Shown: positions 1-8,540, numbered from the stretch's first letter. The stretch is 11,956 nucleotides of DNA from CALMFT01 sp041674565 (GCA_041674565.1 JBAYVQ010000018.1:1-11956), one strand, 5' to 3'. Numbers and translations: made by a program. Notes: generated from the letters alone by a model not told the origin.

Positions 1-1583
1 AATTTGGATAAGGATCATGCATTGATCTGACTAATGAAAGGGCAGTCTGCATCTATACGATCGCAATGAAACTGAGAAAGATGCTGAGACTGTACCAGGA
101 GGCCATCTAGCGTTTTTTGGGTGGTCTGCAGTTGTTCATGCAAAGCTTTTTGTTGACGCTCTAAGTCATCCACTGTCTTTTGCAATAAACCAATAGTATG
201 TTCTTGTGACTGTACAAACTGCTCATACTCTTTTTGTTTCAACAGCGTCAGCTGCTTTTGTGCAGCCAGCAACTCTTGTCCACGATTTGCTTGTTGAAGT
301 TGATGCGTTTGTATCTTTGCTTGTATAGTATCAAGTTCATGTTTTTTAGAGATGCCGAGTTGTTTCAGCTTATCAATCATATGCACATATTCGGGTACTA
401 TCTTGTGTGATGGTATCAATTCGTAAGATTGAAGCAAAGCCCAATGAGAGGGCTGTATAGATTGGTCCAAACGACTAATATCTTGTGCTATAGATTGTTT
501 TTGTGCGACCAGCTGCTCTATCATAGACTGGGCGTCCTGATGCGACGATGAGATCTCTTGCGATGCGCCCATACCCAGTTCTTTACGGTAGGTTTCAATA
601 GTCTGTTGTCACTGGATAAGGCGTTGTTTCTTGTCTCTTATAGCTCACTCTTGCAAACTTTGTTGTTCTTGGAGAAAATGCATTTCAGATTCTCATTGAG
701 TATATTCTTTCGTCAGACGCGCTATAATTCATGTCCGTCACGTCAGACTTCGTTCATGGACATCGTATTTGAGACTATCAACATTTGACGAAAGCGGATC
801 TTCCAAAAACTGCGTAAGTCCTATATTGTCAAACTCTGTCTGCAGGCTTTGATCGTCACAAAGTGCCAATACAGACTGAATACTTGTTACTACTCAAGAG
901 AAACTGTCAAACCATGACTGATAACTTTCGGTTATATGAGCAGATTCTGTCAACACTTTGTATTGCCCTCTCAACTCATTTTTTTGTTCGCCGATTTTGT
1001 CTCTGACAGTGTCGATCATGTCCAATCCAAACAATAATTTCAGGATATCGATTCTCGCTTTGGGTTGTAGATCAAAAATATTATCGCTATCTTGCATCAA
1101 GATATGACGCTGCAAAAATACTGCTCTGGGTGGGAGCAGCAACTCAATACTCTGCTGGACTTCTACGGTTCTGTGAAAATCAAAAGACTCCATCATGTTG
1201 CTATCGATATGCTGTGCAAAATCCTGTCCATAGGTAAGGACCTGAGTAAAGTACTGCTCAAGGTCTTGCGTAATCTTTTCCAAGGTAGTAGCTATTTTTC
1301 GTAGCTTCACGCCTTTTTTACCAGTCAAGGGTCTCTCTACCAAAAATACTTCCTTGTCATCATTGGTAAACAGCACTTTCGTCCATCATGAATCACAACT
1401 CACATTGAGCATATCGCGTTTGCTGTAACCATACAAGGCATACACCAAGCCATCAAAAAACAAAAAACTCTTTCCAGATCCAATGGGAGCCTTAATGAGA
1501 TATTTTCCATTCTTCAAAAAAAGAGTGATAGTCTGATTTGCAAACGGTCCAATGTTGTTATAGCTGGCGCAGATAATGTGCAT
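1..1583 (-). CDS. sbcC: SbcC/Rad50-like ATPase, N-terminal half (partial, runs off the window)
   Basis: SMC-like ATPase of the SbcC/Rad50 family, the ATPase partner of the SbcD/Mre11 nuclease in double-strand-break and hairpin processing. The frame is open for about 527 codons from ATG 1583 to the window edge when TGA is Gly. In-frame TGA occurs for example at 1383-1385 (complement), 894-896, 738-740, 729-731, 693-695, 645-647, 609-611 and 15-17. The N-terminus MHIICASYNNIGPF leads to a P-loop, APIGSGKS, at residues 32-39. A Q-loop-like segment (ILMQDSDNIF) lies near residue 164. A long Gln/Lys/Leu-rich coiled coil spans about 345-500. It ends at a possible hook with Cys507 and Cys514 (CDRIDADCPF) rather than a clean CxxC. 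Signature and Walker B motifs would lie beyond base 1. It starts 4 nt after the upstream lipoprotein gene stops, so it is probably cotranscribed. No sbcD is in the window. Family is fairly sure; SbcC versus another Rad50-like protein is less so. Confidence 0.8.
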
Positions 1584-1587
1584 AAGA

Positions 1588-3048
1588 TTATTTGATGCTA
1601 TTATTTAATAACTCTACGGTCATCTCAGACAGTGTCTTTTTTTGTTCTGGCGAATCTATGTATTGCAATGCTTTTGCAAAATATATTTTGGCATTCTCTG
1701 GAAGATTTTGTTCTTTGTAGAGTAATCATATAATATAGTACGTCTGCCACTGTGGATATTTTTTTACTAATGGTATCAGTAATTTCATAGCTTCTTGAGG
1801 TTTTCCATCTATCAATAGCTTCCCTACTGTACCATAACGGCATACAAACTGTTTATCAGATAGAATATTGGGACAAGCGCTGAGTGCGGCATCATACACA
1901 GCAGGATACTGAGTATACAACTGCTTGATGGCGAGCAGTCATCCACTGCCGACTTGCAGTCTATCATACACATACCAATCAAAAACTGCTTGAAAGTCTA
2001 CATCTACCAATCCACTCAGATTCTCTGTGGCAAATAGTTGCTCGAGTTTATTGTATATTTTTTTATCAAATTCTTGTTTATCGGCCAACGCCAATGATTG
2101 CTTCTTATCCATATCGATCATATATCTCAATGACTCCAACTTCAATCTAGGAGATTGCATTTGCAAAAAGTAATCACTGGCTTTGGTATAATCGTTGTTG
2201 TAGTAGTGCGCTAGTCCCAAGAGAAATTGGTATCGTTCCTGATTGTCAGCGTCAATCTGCACAAGCACATCCAACGATGTTAACGCCAGGTCATGTTGGT
2301 TAGTCAGTAAACCTATATATGCTTTGATTTGATAAGGAAGGATATAATTTGCATTTTGAGTGATGGCGTACTCCGCAAGGGATTTCGCTACACCAAATTC
2401 TTGGTTCTTGAAATATGCTATAGCAAAAAGGCCCTTAAGATAGTAATCTGGAGCATCGGTATAACTATAGTACAAATCATATTGTCTCCACAAAGTATTT
2501 TTGAAGTCAGTATAATCACCAGTGAGGCTATTAATGTGTTCTTTTTTGAATCTATTTTGTAGTAAATCTAAAGTAAAGCCATAGTAGATAGCGTCATCAG
2601 TCGCAATCGATCAAGAAGCAATATAATTTGCAAGAAATTGAGCAAGCTTGGGATATAAACCAGGATCAGGATTCATATCGTTGACAAGCAGTTTCATAAG
2701 TCTAGCTCTATCCCACTGATCAGTTTGCTTCATCAACTGCGTAAAATAACTTGCAGCCTTTTCGTACTGAAAATGAGCAACAAGATAATCGATCAGTACA
2801 TATAGATCTTTCTCAGACTGCGTTTGGGCATACTGCTTTTCTAGGTCTGTGCTAGCACGGTATACAATATTTTTTTGCAAATCCTCAAGAGAATACTGAG
2901 CACCCGTAGACGTCGTCGTGAGTCACAACTGGTCACGAAAGCTACAACCCGAAAGCCCCAGAATCGCACTCAAACATCATCACACTATGACTGTCGACAA
3001 CCAAATACTACGCATCACTAACAAGAAAATTAAAACATAGTGATACAT
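1588..3048 (-). CDS. Putative lipoprotein with TPR-like helical repeats
   Basis: No named family recognised. With TGA as Gly one frame runs to TAA at 1588-1590. The N-terminus (MYHYVLIFLLVMRSIWLSTVIVGG, then CLSAILGLSGC) is hydrophobic and ends in a lipobox, LSGC. The lipidated Cys would be residue 35 from this start, so the protein is expected to be anchored on the outer face of the membrane. Two of the glycines in the signal come from adjacent TGA codons (2977-2982). The rest (~450 residues) is helical and rich in Tyr, Leu, Gln and Ala. It has TPR-like stretches such as FLLGLAHYYNNDYTKASDYF and, near the end, YYIIGLLYKEQNLPENAKIYF, which suggests a protein-binding scaffold. Start is uncertain. 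ATG 3066 overlaps the upstream stop (TAATG). ATG 3048 is used here. ATG 3015 would give a classic 24-residue lipoprotein signal starting MRSIW. It lies between the LTD-protein gene and sbcC. Confidence 0.72.
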
Positions 3049-3052
3049 AATG

Positions 3053-3063
3053 ATTATAGTATA
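3053..3063 (-). promoter_or_regulatory. Probable -10 box upstream of the lipoprotein gene
   Basis: On the minus strand this reads TATACTATAAT, with a perfect -10 hexamer TATAAT at 3053-3058. The same 12 bases (TATACTATAATC, counting base 3052) recur at 5619-5630 before the LTD-protein gene. No good -35 hexamer is seen at 17 nt. The predicted transcription start falls about at ATG 3048, which implies either a leaderless mRNA or use of the later ATG at 3015. Confidence 0.45.
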
Positions 3064-3065
3064 CA

Positions 3066-5489
3066 TTACAATCCATTGACTGCGGCAACCGTCTTGGAGT
3101 TTATCTGGTAATAATACAAATGATCTACATAATCTGAAAAATAAGGTACAACAATATCCAAGATCTCGACCTGCTGTTGTTTCTTGGTGTATTGTTTGAT
3201 GTTATTGGTGTATTCATAACGCCAGCCAGTAGGGGTGCGTCTCTTGTCAGTATAGATATATCACTCATCAATACGCTGCGCTAGTATCTGCGCATAGCCA
3301 AGATATCAGACCAGTCATCCATCGGTCCACACATCTGGCCATTGCGTTTTGATATCAGATAAGATCAGATTATTCATGTTGTTGTACAAATACTGTTTAT
3401 TTCTAGCGAGTAGTTCTTTTGTTTTCCGTTTAGCCAACTGCTGCTGGTAGGACTGTTTTTCTTTTTGTCTCAGTAGTTGCAATTTTTTATATTTCTCTTT
3501 TTCAGATGCTTTGGCTATTTTAATCTTTTCGGTACAACTCATCTGTTTGGATACAGAATCATCTTTGGCGGACCTAGCTTGTTTCTTATTTGCTGCTTTT
3601 GTGACAATACTATCTTCAAGATCTTGATGATATCCACTGCGAACAACTAGCTCGCCTTCCTTAACTGCATCATAACAAAAAGTGTCTACGCTTGCATCGT
3701 TGTAGTTCAATCCTATACACATACCGTCATTGCGCAGTCACCATCAACCTACTAATTCATGAAATCCAGATGCAGAGACAGCGCCACTAAGAGATATTTT
3801 CTTATTCTTAATAACAAGAGTATAAGCAGACAATCATACATCTAGCGAACCGCTATTGAACAGCACAACAGATTCATACAAGGAATCGGATCCTACAGGA
3901 TTGGGTAATACGCTATGCAGGCTCAAAGTTTGCGCACCTGTCCAGGTGACCACAGTTTCATCAACGTTCATATCCGCCACCAAAGCGGATCAAGTTTGTT
4001 GTGCTAGTTCACACAGTGCTGCAGGAACGGTAGCTTGCGTGTCTTCTTGTTCTTCCAACGAATTAGAAATAGAGCAGTATTGTAGTATCTGAGTCTGCAA
4101 AGTGCGTAGCTGATCATACTGCCAAGTGACATCCTGTGATTTTGGTGGCACATTGATAAACGATCTGACTCTACACAGCGACTGTTGATGACGCACATCA
4201 TATACATCCAATACTACATCATATACTCATGGATCGGCATATCTATATGATGATGGATTACATTGCTCCAAGATAACTCCATTGCCCATATCAATTTTGC
4301 AAGAATGGTATGCGCTGTTGTTGTAAATATCTTTCCCTCACACTGTCGTGACAATATTGAAAGAACTGCTCGCAAAAAAACCCAGTCTCGATCACTGTAT
4401 CTTCAATCCACAATCGGATGGCACAAAGCGTAACTCTTCCTCCACCAACTGTGTCGTACACGATAGGGATCAAGGAGATGTAACGTATTGTTTAACTACG
4501 CCCACATCATACTGAGACGCAAATATAAATTCATCACGACAACGAACCTGATCACCCTCATATCGCCTAAACTCAATAGTATTGATTCCAATACCCAAAG
4601 GAATAGTTGCTGCACATGCACCTTGATTTCGGGCAGATCAATTGACGAGCCATTCTCCATACACTCAGACATCAGTACGACATCATGTCGTATATTGTCA
4701 GACAGCTTGTAAAGACAAGGTATATAGCCCAGTTCAGAGATATTGCGTTGAGTCAGCACGAATATCACATCATCACATAGTACCAATAATCTGAGCAGGG
4801 GTCGTAGATCCACAGCGGGTCGCAATACTAGCAGGACCGTTGGTCGTGAATAATCTAGTAGATCAAGATAACGAACTAACATACAAAGATTGTACACCTT
4901 GAAGATTACTATAGTACACCTCGTCCAGCACCTGTCACGACACCATGACCTTAAGCAGCTCGCCACCATTGGTTAGCGTCACAGCATTCACCAACAGTAT
5001 GTGTGGACCTGGTATGGCTCAAGCAATATTGTCGGTAATCATCAAATTGGATCCAGCGATCTGATCCACTCGCACCGTGACAACGCCAGCACTAGTACCC
5101 AATCCATAGATTGAAATAAATCACGAATACGAAACAGCAAAACGAATAGTAACAAATTCATCCAGACAGTTCCCACTAGAAGGAAAAACCTCAACTATCT
5201 GAATGTCCCCGTACTGTGGCCACTGCACAACAGCTTGTGGAATAAGTTCTTGTGCGGAAATACCGCTAGAAACAATTATCCCACCAGTTTCCGCCAAGCT
5301 TATATCTGCGTCAATAACACTCCCCGTATCGATCTCTCCAGTCAACAGAGCAACAAATCAACTAGCAATGTCTAGATCACCAGTAGCAAAAGCGGCATCT
5401 CGCCCAGCAGTAAGCAATAAGCCATAGAGCCATATCGCAAACAGCAGCAAAGTACGACACACTACGACAATATTGTTGCTTTTTCTCAT
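3066..5489 (-). CDS. Exported LTD/PKD-domain surface protein with C-terminal coiled coil
   Basis: Large exported protein, 807 residues from ATG 5489. The signal peptide is MRKSNN, a hydrophobic core, then AFA with cleavage expected after residue 35. Residues ~92-196 resemble a lamin-tail (LTD) domain: GDIQIVEVFPSSGNCLDEF at its start and NGGELLKVMVVSGQVLDEVYY at its end. Residues ~225-320 look Ig/PKD-like and carry several Cys. Residues ~360-446 are PKD-like: CKIDMGNG, then YADPGVYDVVLDVYD. A second LTD-like domain at ~512-611 starts with TLSLHSVLPNPVGSDSLYE. A Lys/Glu/Gln-rich coiled coil follows (~650-700), then a Tyr-rich tail. The reading needs more than 15 TGA-as-Gly codons, for example at 5358-5360, 5121-5123 and 3990-3992. 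No sortase motif or C-terminal membrane segment is seen. Such modules are common on cell-surface adhesins and cell-surface enzymes; no catalytic residues were recognised. ATG 5507 or GTG 5591 are alternative starts. Confidence 0.75.
4696..4704 (+). repeat. TGTCAGACA palindromic word in the LTD-protein gene
   Basis: An exact TGTCAGACA within the minus-strand surface-protein gene. It is the only full-length copy outside the plus-strand murE-to-reductase block. Confidence 0.45.
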
Positions 5490-5618
5490 AACCTGCTTGT
5501 AATGCATAAATTGAACCACGACAAAGGTGGACAGGCAAATACATTTTTTACGTAGAAATGCAAAGAAAAAAGTGCGAAAAAAATCCGCCACTCAGGACGG
5601 AACAGCAAACAGCAATCA

Positions 5619-5630
5619 GATTATAGTATA
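5619..5630 (-). promoter_or_regulatory. Probable -10 promoter box for the LTD-protein gene
   Basis: The minus strand reads TATACTATAATC, with TATAAT at 5620-5625. It is identical over 12 bases to the element before the lipoprotein gene. Transcription would start near 5613, giving a leader of about 124 nt to ATG 5489. No clear -35 hexamer is visible. It sits just downstream of the tRNA-Arg gene, so the operon could also be read through from the tRNA promoter. Confidence 0.5.
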
Positions 5631-5660
5631 TATTGAATTATTGTTCTATATGATATAGTT

Positions 5661-5732
5661 CAGGGAGTAGCAGATTTGAACTGCTCCTAACGGTTTCGAA
5701 GACCGTTGTGCGAACCACTACACTAACCCCCT
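5661..5732 (-). tRNA. tRNA-Arg (anticodon UCG)
   Basis: A full 72-nt cloverleaf. The acceptor stem AGGGGGT pairs with ACTCCCT with one G-U. The D arm is GTGT...GCAC. The anticodon stem ACGGT/ACCGT carries the loop CTTCGAA, giving anticodon UCG, which reads CGA and possibly other CGN codons. The variable region is 4 nt. The T arm AGCAG/CTGCT has loop TTCAAAT. The discriminator is G and CCA is not encoded. It is read away from the plus-strand Mur ligase gene. Confidence 0.93.
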
Positions 5733-5743
5733 ACAGTGAGCTA

Positions 5744-5771
5744 TACATAACAAATGTCACTCAATAATCAA
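5744..5771 (-). promoter_or_regulatory. Possible promoter of tRNA-Arg
   Basis: On the minus strand TTGATT (5766-5771) and TATGTA (5744-5749) are separated by 16 nt and lie 11 nt upstream of the tRNA 5' end. Both hexamers are imperfect, so the assignment is tentative. Confidence 0.35.
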
Positions 5772-5861
5772 CAGCATGACGAGTGATTATTTATTTGCAA
5801 TTCCAACCCAATCAACTATATTCACCGACGAGTCCTATACATATATTTGTATTATATATAT

Positions 5862-5870
5862 TGTTATAAT
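5862..5870 (+). promoter_or_regulatory. Extended -10 promoter of the murE-sufS unit
   Basis: TGTTATAAT is an extended -10 element (TG, one base, TATAAT at 5865-5870). Transcription would begin near 5877, only about 3 nt before ATG 5880, which suggests a leaderless or nearly leaderless transcript. No convincing -35 box is seen. Confidence 0.55.
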
Positions 5871-5879
5871 CAGAACATC

Positions 5880-7199
5880 ATGAGGAGTATGTTGAATATC
5901 ATCAAAAAAATAATCTTACGGGATCTCGTGTGGTTTCCTTTAGTCAAAAATACATTTTTGTATTCTTTTTGGCACAGATTCAACGGAAAATTGGCAAACA
6001 TGCTATACGGCAGCCCCAGTTCGCAAATGTTCGTGATAGGCGTCACTGGTACCGATGGCAAAACTACGACCTGCAATCTCATTCACCACATCATCCAAAG
6101 CAATCTGTGAGACTGTGTCATGATAAGTACAGCTAATATTAAATTTGGAACACAGACCACATTCAATGACACAAAGATGACCAGTCTCAACATCTTCGAT
6201 TTACAAAAGTTGTTGTCACAGGCAAAAAGCCAAGATATCAATTATGCTGTCGTAGAAACATCTAGTCATGGTTGGTCACAATCAAGATTTGAGTGAGTGT
6301 CATTTTCTCTTGGAGCATTGACCAACATCACTGCAGAACATCTGGACTACCATCAAGACATCAATGACTACGCAAATACCAAAAAAAAATTATTCCTCAA
6401 TGTCATAAAAAACAACCTACCCAACAAACTAGGTGTCCTTCCAAAAGATGATGAATTTGGGAGAAAACGATTATCCGAGATCATATTCGATAAACAGCTC
6501 GACTATGGTATCAATCTAAGCAGCACACTTAAGGCGGAAAATATAGTAGAGCATCTAGACCACACAGAGTTTGATATAAAGTATCTAGGGCAATCACACC
6601 ACGTAGTACTCAAGCTTGCTGCAAAGTTTAATGTATACAATGCGCTAGCTGCGACCGCAACAGCACTATTGATGGGTATATCGTTAGATAAGATTATCAT
6701 TGCCCTCCAAACATTTGAGCCAGTGGACGGAAGAGTGAATCTATTCGAGCACAAAGGCGTTCATTATATTGTGGACTTTGCTCATACACCAGCAGCTTTA
6801 CAATCACTCCTGGAATATGCAAACACGACAAAGTGAACTGGTAGGACCATTACTGTATTTGGCGCACCATGATTGAGAGATACCTACAAGAGACCTGAGA
6901 TGTGAAAGATTGTCTGACGTCTGTCTGACATTGTCATAGTAACAGAAGATGACTCTCAAACAGAGGATACTGCTACCATTATCAACGATATCGTAGCATG
7001 AGTAGGGCGCAACGAAGGCGATAATTTCTTTGTCCAACCCATCAGGGAACACGCACTCAAGCTCGCAATTGACTTGGCGCAACCTGGTGACCTAGTCCTG
7101 TGTGCTGGTAAGGGACACGAAAGATATCTACTGACAAACTATGGCAAGATAACATGGAATGATACCGATAAACTCAAAGAGTACCTAGAAATAACATAA
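5880..7199 (+). CDS. murE: MurE-like Mur ligase with reduced N-terminal domain
   Basis: Mur ligase family, closest to MurE, the cytoplasmic ATP-dependent ligase that adds the third amino acid to UDP-MurNAc-L-Ala-D-Glu during peptidoglycan synthesis. The 439-residue frame needs seven TGA-as-Gly codons: 6108, 6294, 6834, 6870, 6903, 6915 and 6999. Motifs in order are the ATP loop GTDGKTT (57-63, Lys61), ETSSHGWSQSRFEGVSF, TNITAEHLDYH, a KKKLF segment where the carbamoylated Lys is expected, DFAHTPAAL, KRPEMG and AGKGHE near 409-414. Only ~55 residues precede the P-loop, against roughly 110 in typical MurE, so the uridine-binding domain is reduced or replaced by a basic, aromatic stretch. The usual DNPR motif that selects meso-diaminopimelate reads DDSQ here (357-360), so the added amino acid is probably not DAP. 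ATG 5880 was chosen; ATG 5889 follows a GAGGAG that is too close to be a normal ribosome-binding site. sufS starts 2 nt after the stop. Confidence 0.85.
6911..6930 (+). repeat. Paired TGTCTGAC palindromic words inside murE
   Basis: TGTCTGACG (6911-6919) is followed by an exact TGTCTGACA (6922-6930), with starts 11 bp apart. The two copies lie in different codon phases, so the repeat is at the DNA level and not a protein repeat. Confidence 0.6.
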
Positions 7200-7201
7200 T
7201 C

Positions 7202-8398
7202 ATGTCATACAATATTCGCAGCCATTTTCCTATTTTCCACAATAACCCCGACCTAGTCTATCTAGATAGTGCTTCAAGCACACAAAAACCACAGTATGTT
7301 ATAGATGCCACCAATGAATATATAAGCAAAAACTATGCAAATATAGGGCGTTGATGATACTCTATCGCGGAGGCAAGTGACGAACTGTATTTCGCAACCA
7401 AACAAAAAACGGCGAAACTTATAGGCAGCGCAGCCAATGAGATTATATTTGCACCAAACGCTACCTACGCCATCAACACATTTGCGCTTGCTCTACTACA
7501 GTCAGATTATTTTCAAGCAGGAGACGAGATCATTCTCAGTATTGCAGAACACCATGCCAACATGCTCGTGCGAGAAAATATAGCCGTCAGACACTGTCTG
7601 ACAATACAGCGAATAGGGCTCAACAAAGACCTAACAGTGAACATGGATGAACTGCAATCTAAGATTTCCCCACAAACAAAATTAGTCGCACTAACACTAT
7701 GCTCCAACGTCCTGGGGGTAAGAAATGAGCTCAAGAATATCAGGAGAATTATTGGCTCAGAGGCGTTATTACTGGTAGACTGATCACAAGCGGTGCCCAA
7801 CTACCAGATTGATGTAAAACAGCTCGATTGCGATGCGTTAGTATTCTCTACACATAAATTCCTAGCATATACCTGACTGGGGATACTATATATGAAGAAA
7901 TCTCTTATCAATAAACTAACACCTTGATTGTTTGGTGGTGGAATAGTGGAAGATGTCACAACTACATCTTTTCATTTGAGACCCGAAACAGAAAAATTTG
8001 AACCAGGCACTCCAAATATTGTCAGTATCGCGAGCTGGTATTATGCCATGGACTATTGGACATCCATAGGATGATACGACACATGGAATACACATGAAAA
8101 GCGCCTTATGGATCATATGTCAGACAGATTATGAGACATGTCCGACAAATTATTGTTGGTCAATGACAACAGCGACATAGGTATCTTCTCGTTCGTAACT
8201 ACGCAAATCAATCAGTCACAATCACTAGTACAACAACTCAACGAACATCGCATCTGTGTCAGGTCGTGATGACACTGTGCCTATCCTCTTGCTCAGTATC
8301 TCGGGATCCAACAAGGCAGTATCAGAGTATCCTTATATATATATAATAGCACTCAAGATATTGATGCTTTCGTAGACTGTATTCGTTCAATAGTATAA
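7202..8398 (+). CDS. sufS: SufS-type cysteine desulfurase
   Basis: PLP-dependent group II cysteine desulfurase, 398 residues, close to the usual ~405. It takes sulfur from L-cysteine as an enzyme persulfide for Fe-S cluster assembly or tRNA thiolation. Visible landmarks are AEHHAN (His117/His118, PLP stacking), VDGSQAVP (Asp193, PLP pyridine nitrogen), the Schiff-base Lys219 in STHKF, TGLGILY, FGGG and the catalytic Cys359 in RSGGHCAYPL. At least nine TGA codons are in frame, including 7352 and 7355, 7781 (the Gly of DGSQ) and 8267/8270 (both Gly just before HC). These fall on conserved glycines and are strong evidence for code 25. The N-terminal SHFPIF and YLDSASSTQKP are typical of the family. 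It starts 2 nt after murE, so translation is probably coupled. No SufB, SufC, SufD, SufE or SufU gene is in the window. Confidence 0.93.
7585..7603 (+). repeat. Perfect palindrome GTCAGACA-C-TGTCTGAC inside sufS
   Basis: Arms at 7586-7593 and 7595-7602 are exact inverted repeats around one base (7594). The right half contains an exact TGTCTGACA (7595-7603). Starts of the two GTCWGAC words are 10 bp apart. It codes for VRHCLT, in a different phase from the similar words in murE and the reductase gene. Confidence 0.6.
8118..8126 (+). repeat. TGTCAGACA palindromic word in sufS
   Basis: An exact TGTCAGACA, followed about 26 bp later by the variant TGTCCGACA. It belongs to the same word family as the copies at 4696, 6922, 7595 and 9125. 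Confidence 0.5.
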
Positions 8399-8426
8399 TT
8401 GAAACCAGGCTATAAATAATTATAAG
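8399..8426 (+). promoter_or_regulatory. Promoter of tRNA-Ser
   Basis: TTGAAA (8399-8404, abutting the sufS stop) and TATAAG (8421-8426) are separated by 16 nt. The -10 ends 9 nt before the tRNA 5' end, the right distance for a short-leader tRNA transcript. Confidence 0.6.
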
Positions 8427-8435
8427 AAGGTCTCT

Positions 8436-8520
8436 GGTGAGATGGCTGAGTGGTCTAAAGCACACGTTTGGAGTACGTGCGATCAGAAATGGTCCCAGAG
8501 TTCGAATCTCTGTCTCACCG
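8436..8520 (+). tRNA. tRNA-Ser (anticodon GGA)
   Basis: An 85-nt class II tRNA. The acceptor stem GGTGAGA pairs fully with TCTCACC, with discriminator G. The anticodon stem CACGT/ACGTG holds loop TTGGAGT, giving anticodon GGA, which reads UCC and UCU. A long variable arm with GATCAGAAATGGTC matches tRNA-Ser. The T arm CAGAG/CTCTG has loop TTCGAAT. CCA is not encoded. The reductase gene starts 20 nt downstream on the same strand and may share the transcript. Confidence 0.95.
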
Positions 8521-8540
8521 ATCACCCCTTTTGAGCACGC

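Noticed and set aside
558..1304. Two plus-strand open frames opposite the sbcC-like gene
   Set aside because: They show no family features and overlap a continuous coding frame on the other strand.
4496..4969. A 157-residue minus-strand open frame starting MVASCLRSW
   Set aside because: It lies in a different frame inside the LTD/PKD gene. The main frame over the same bases gives recognisable LTD features (NGGELLKVMVVSG...DEVYY), whereas this one is Leu/Val/Cys-rich without motifs.
1..5591. A chain of short separate minus-strand genes or pseudogenes broken by TGA
   Set aside because: The pieces share one frame per gene and join without gaps when TGA is Gly; other stops are absent until a clean TAA or TAG.
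5847..5879. A TTG start extending murE upstream
   Set aside because: This stretch contains the extended -10 TGTTATAAT; the added residues (LYYIYCYNQNI) look non-coding, and ATG 5880 follows directly.
7513..7800. A 95-residue open frame antisense to sufS
   Set aside because: It is a shadow of sufS, whose catalytic motifs are complete on the plus strand.
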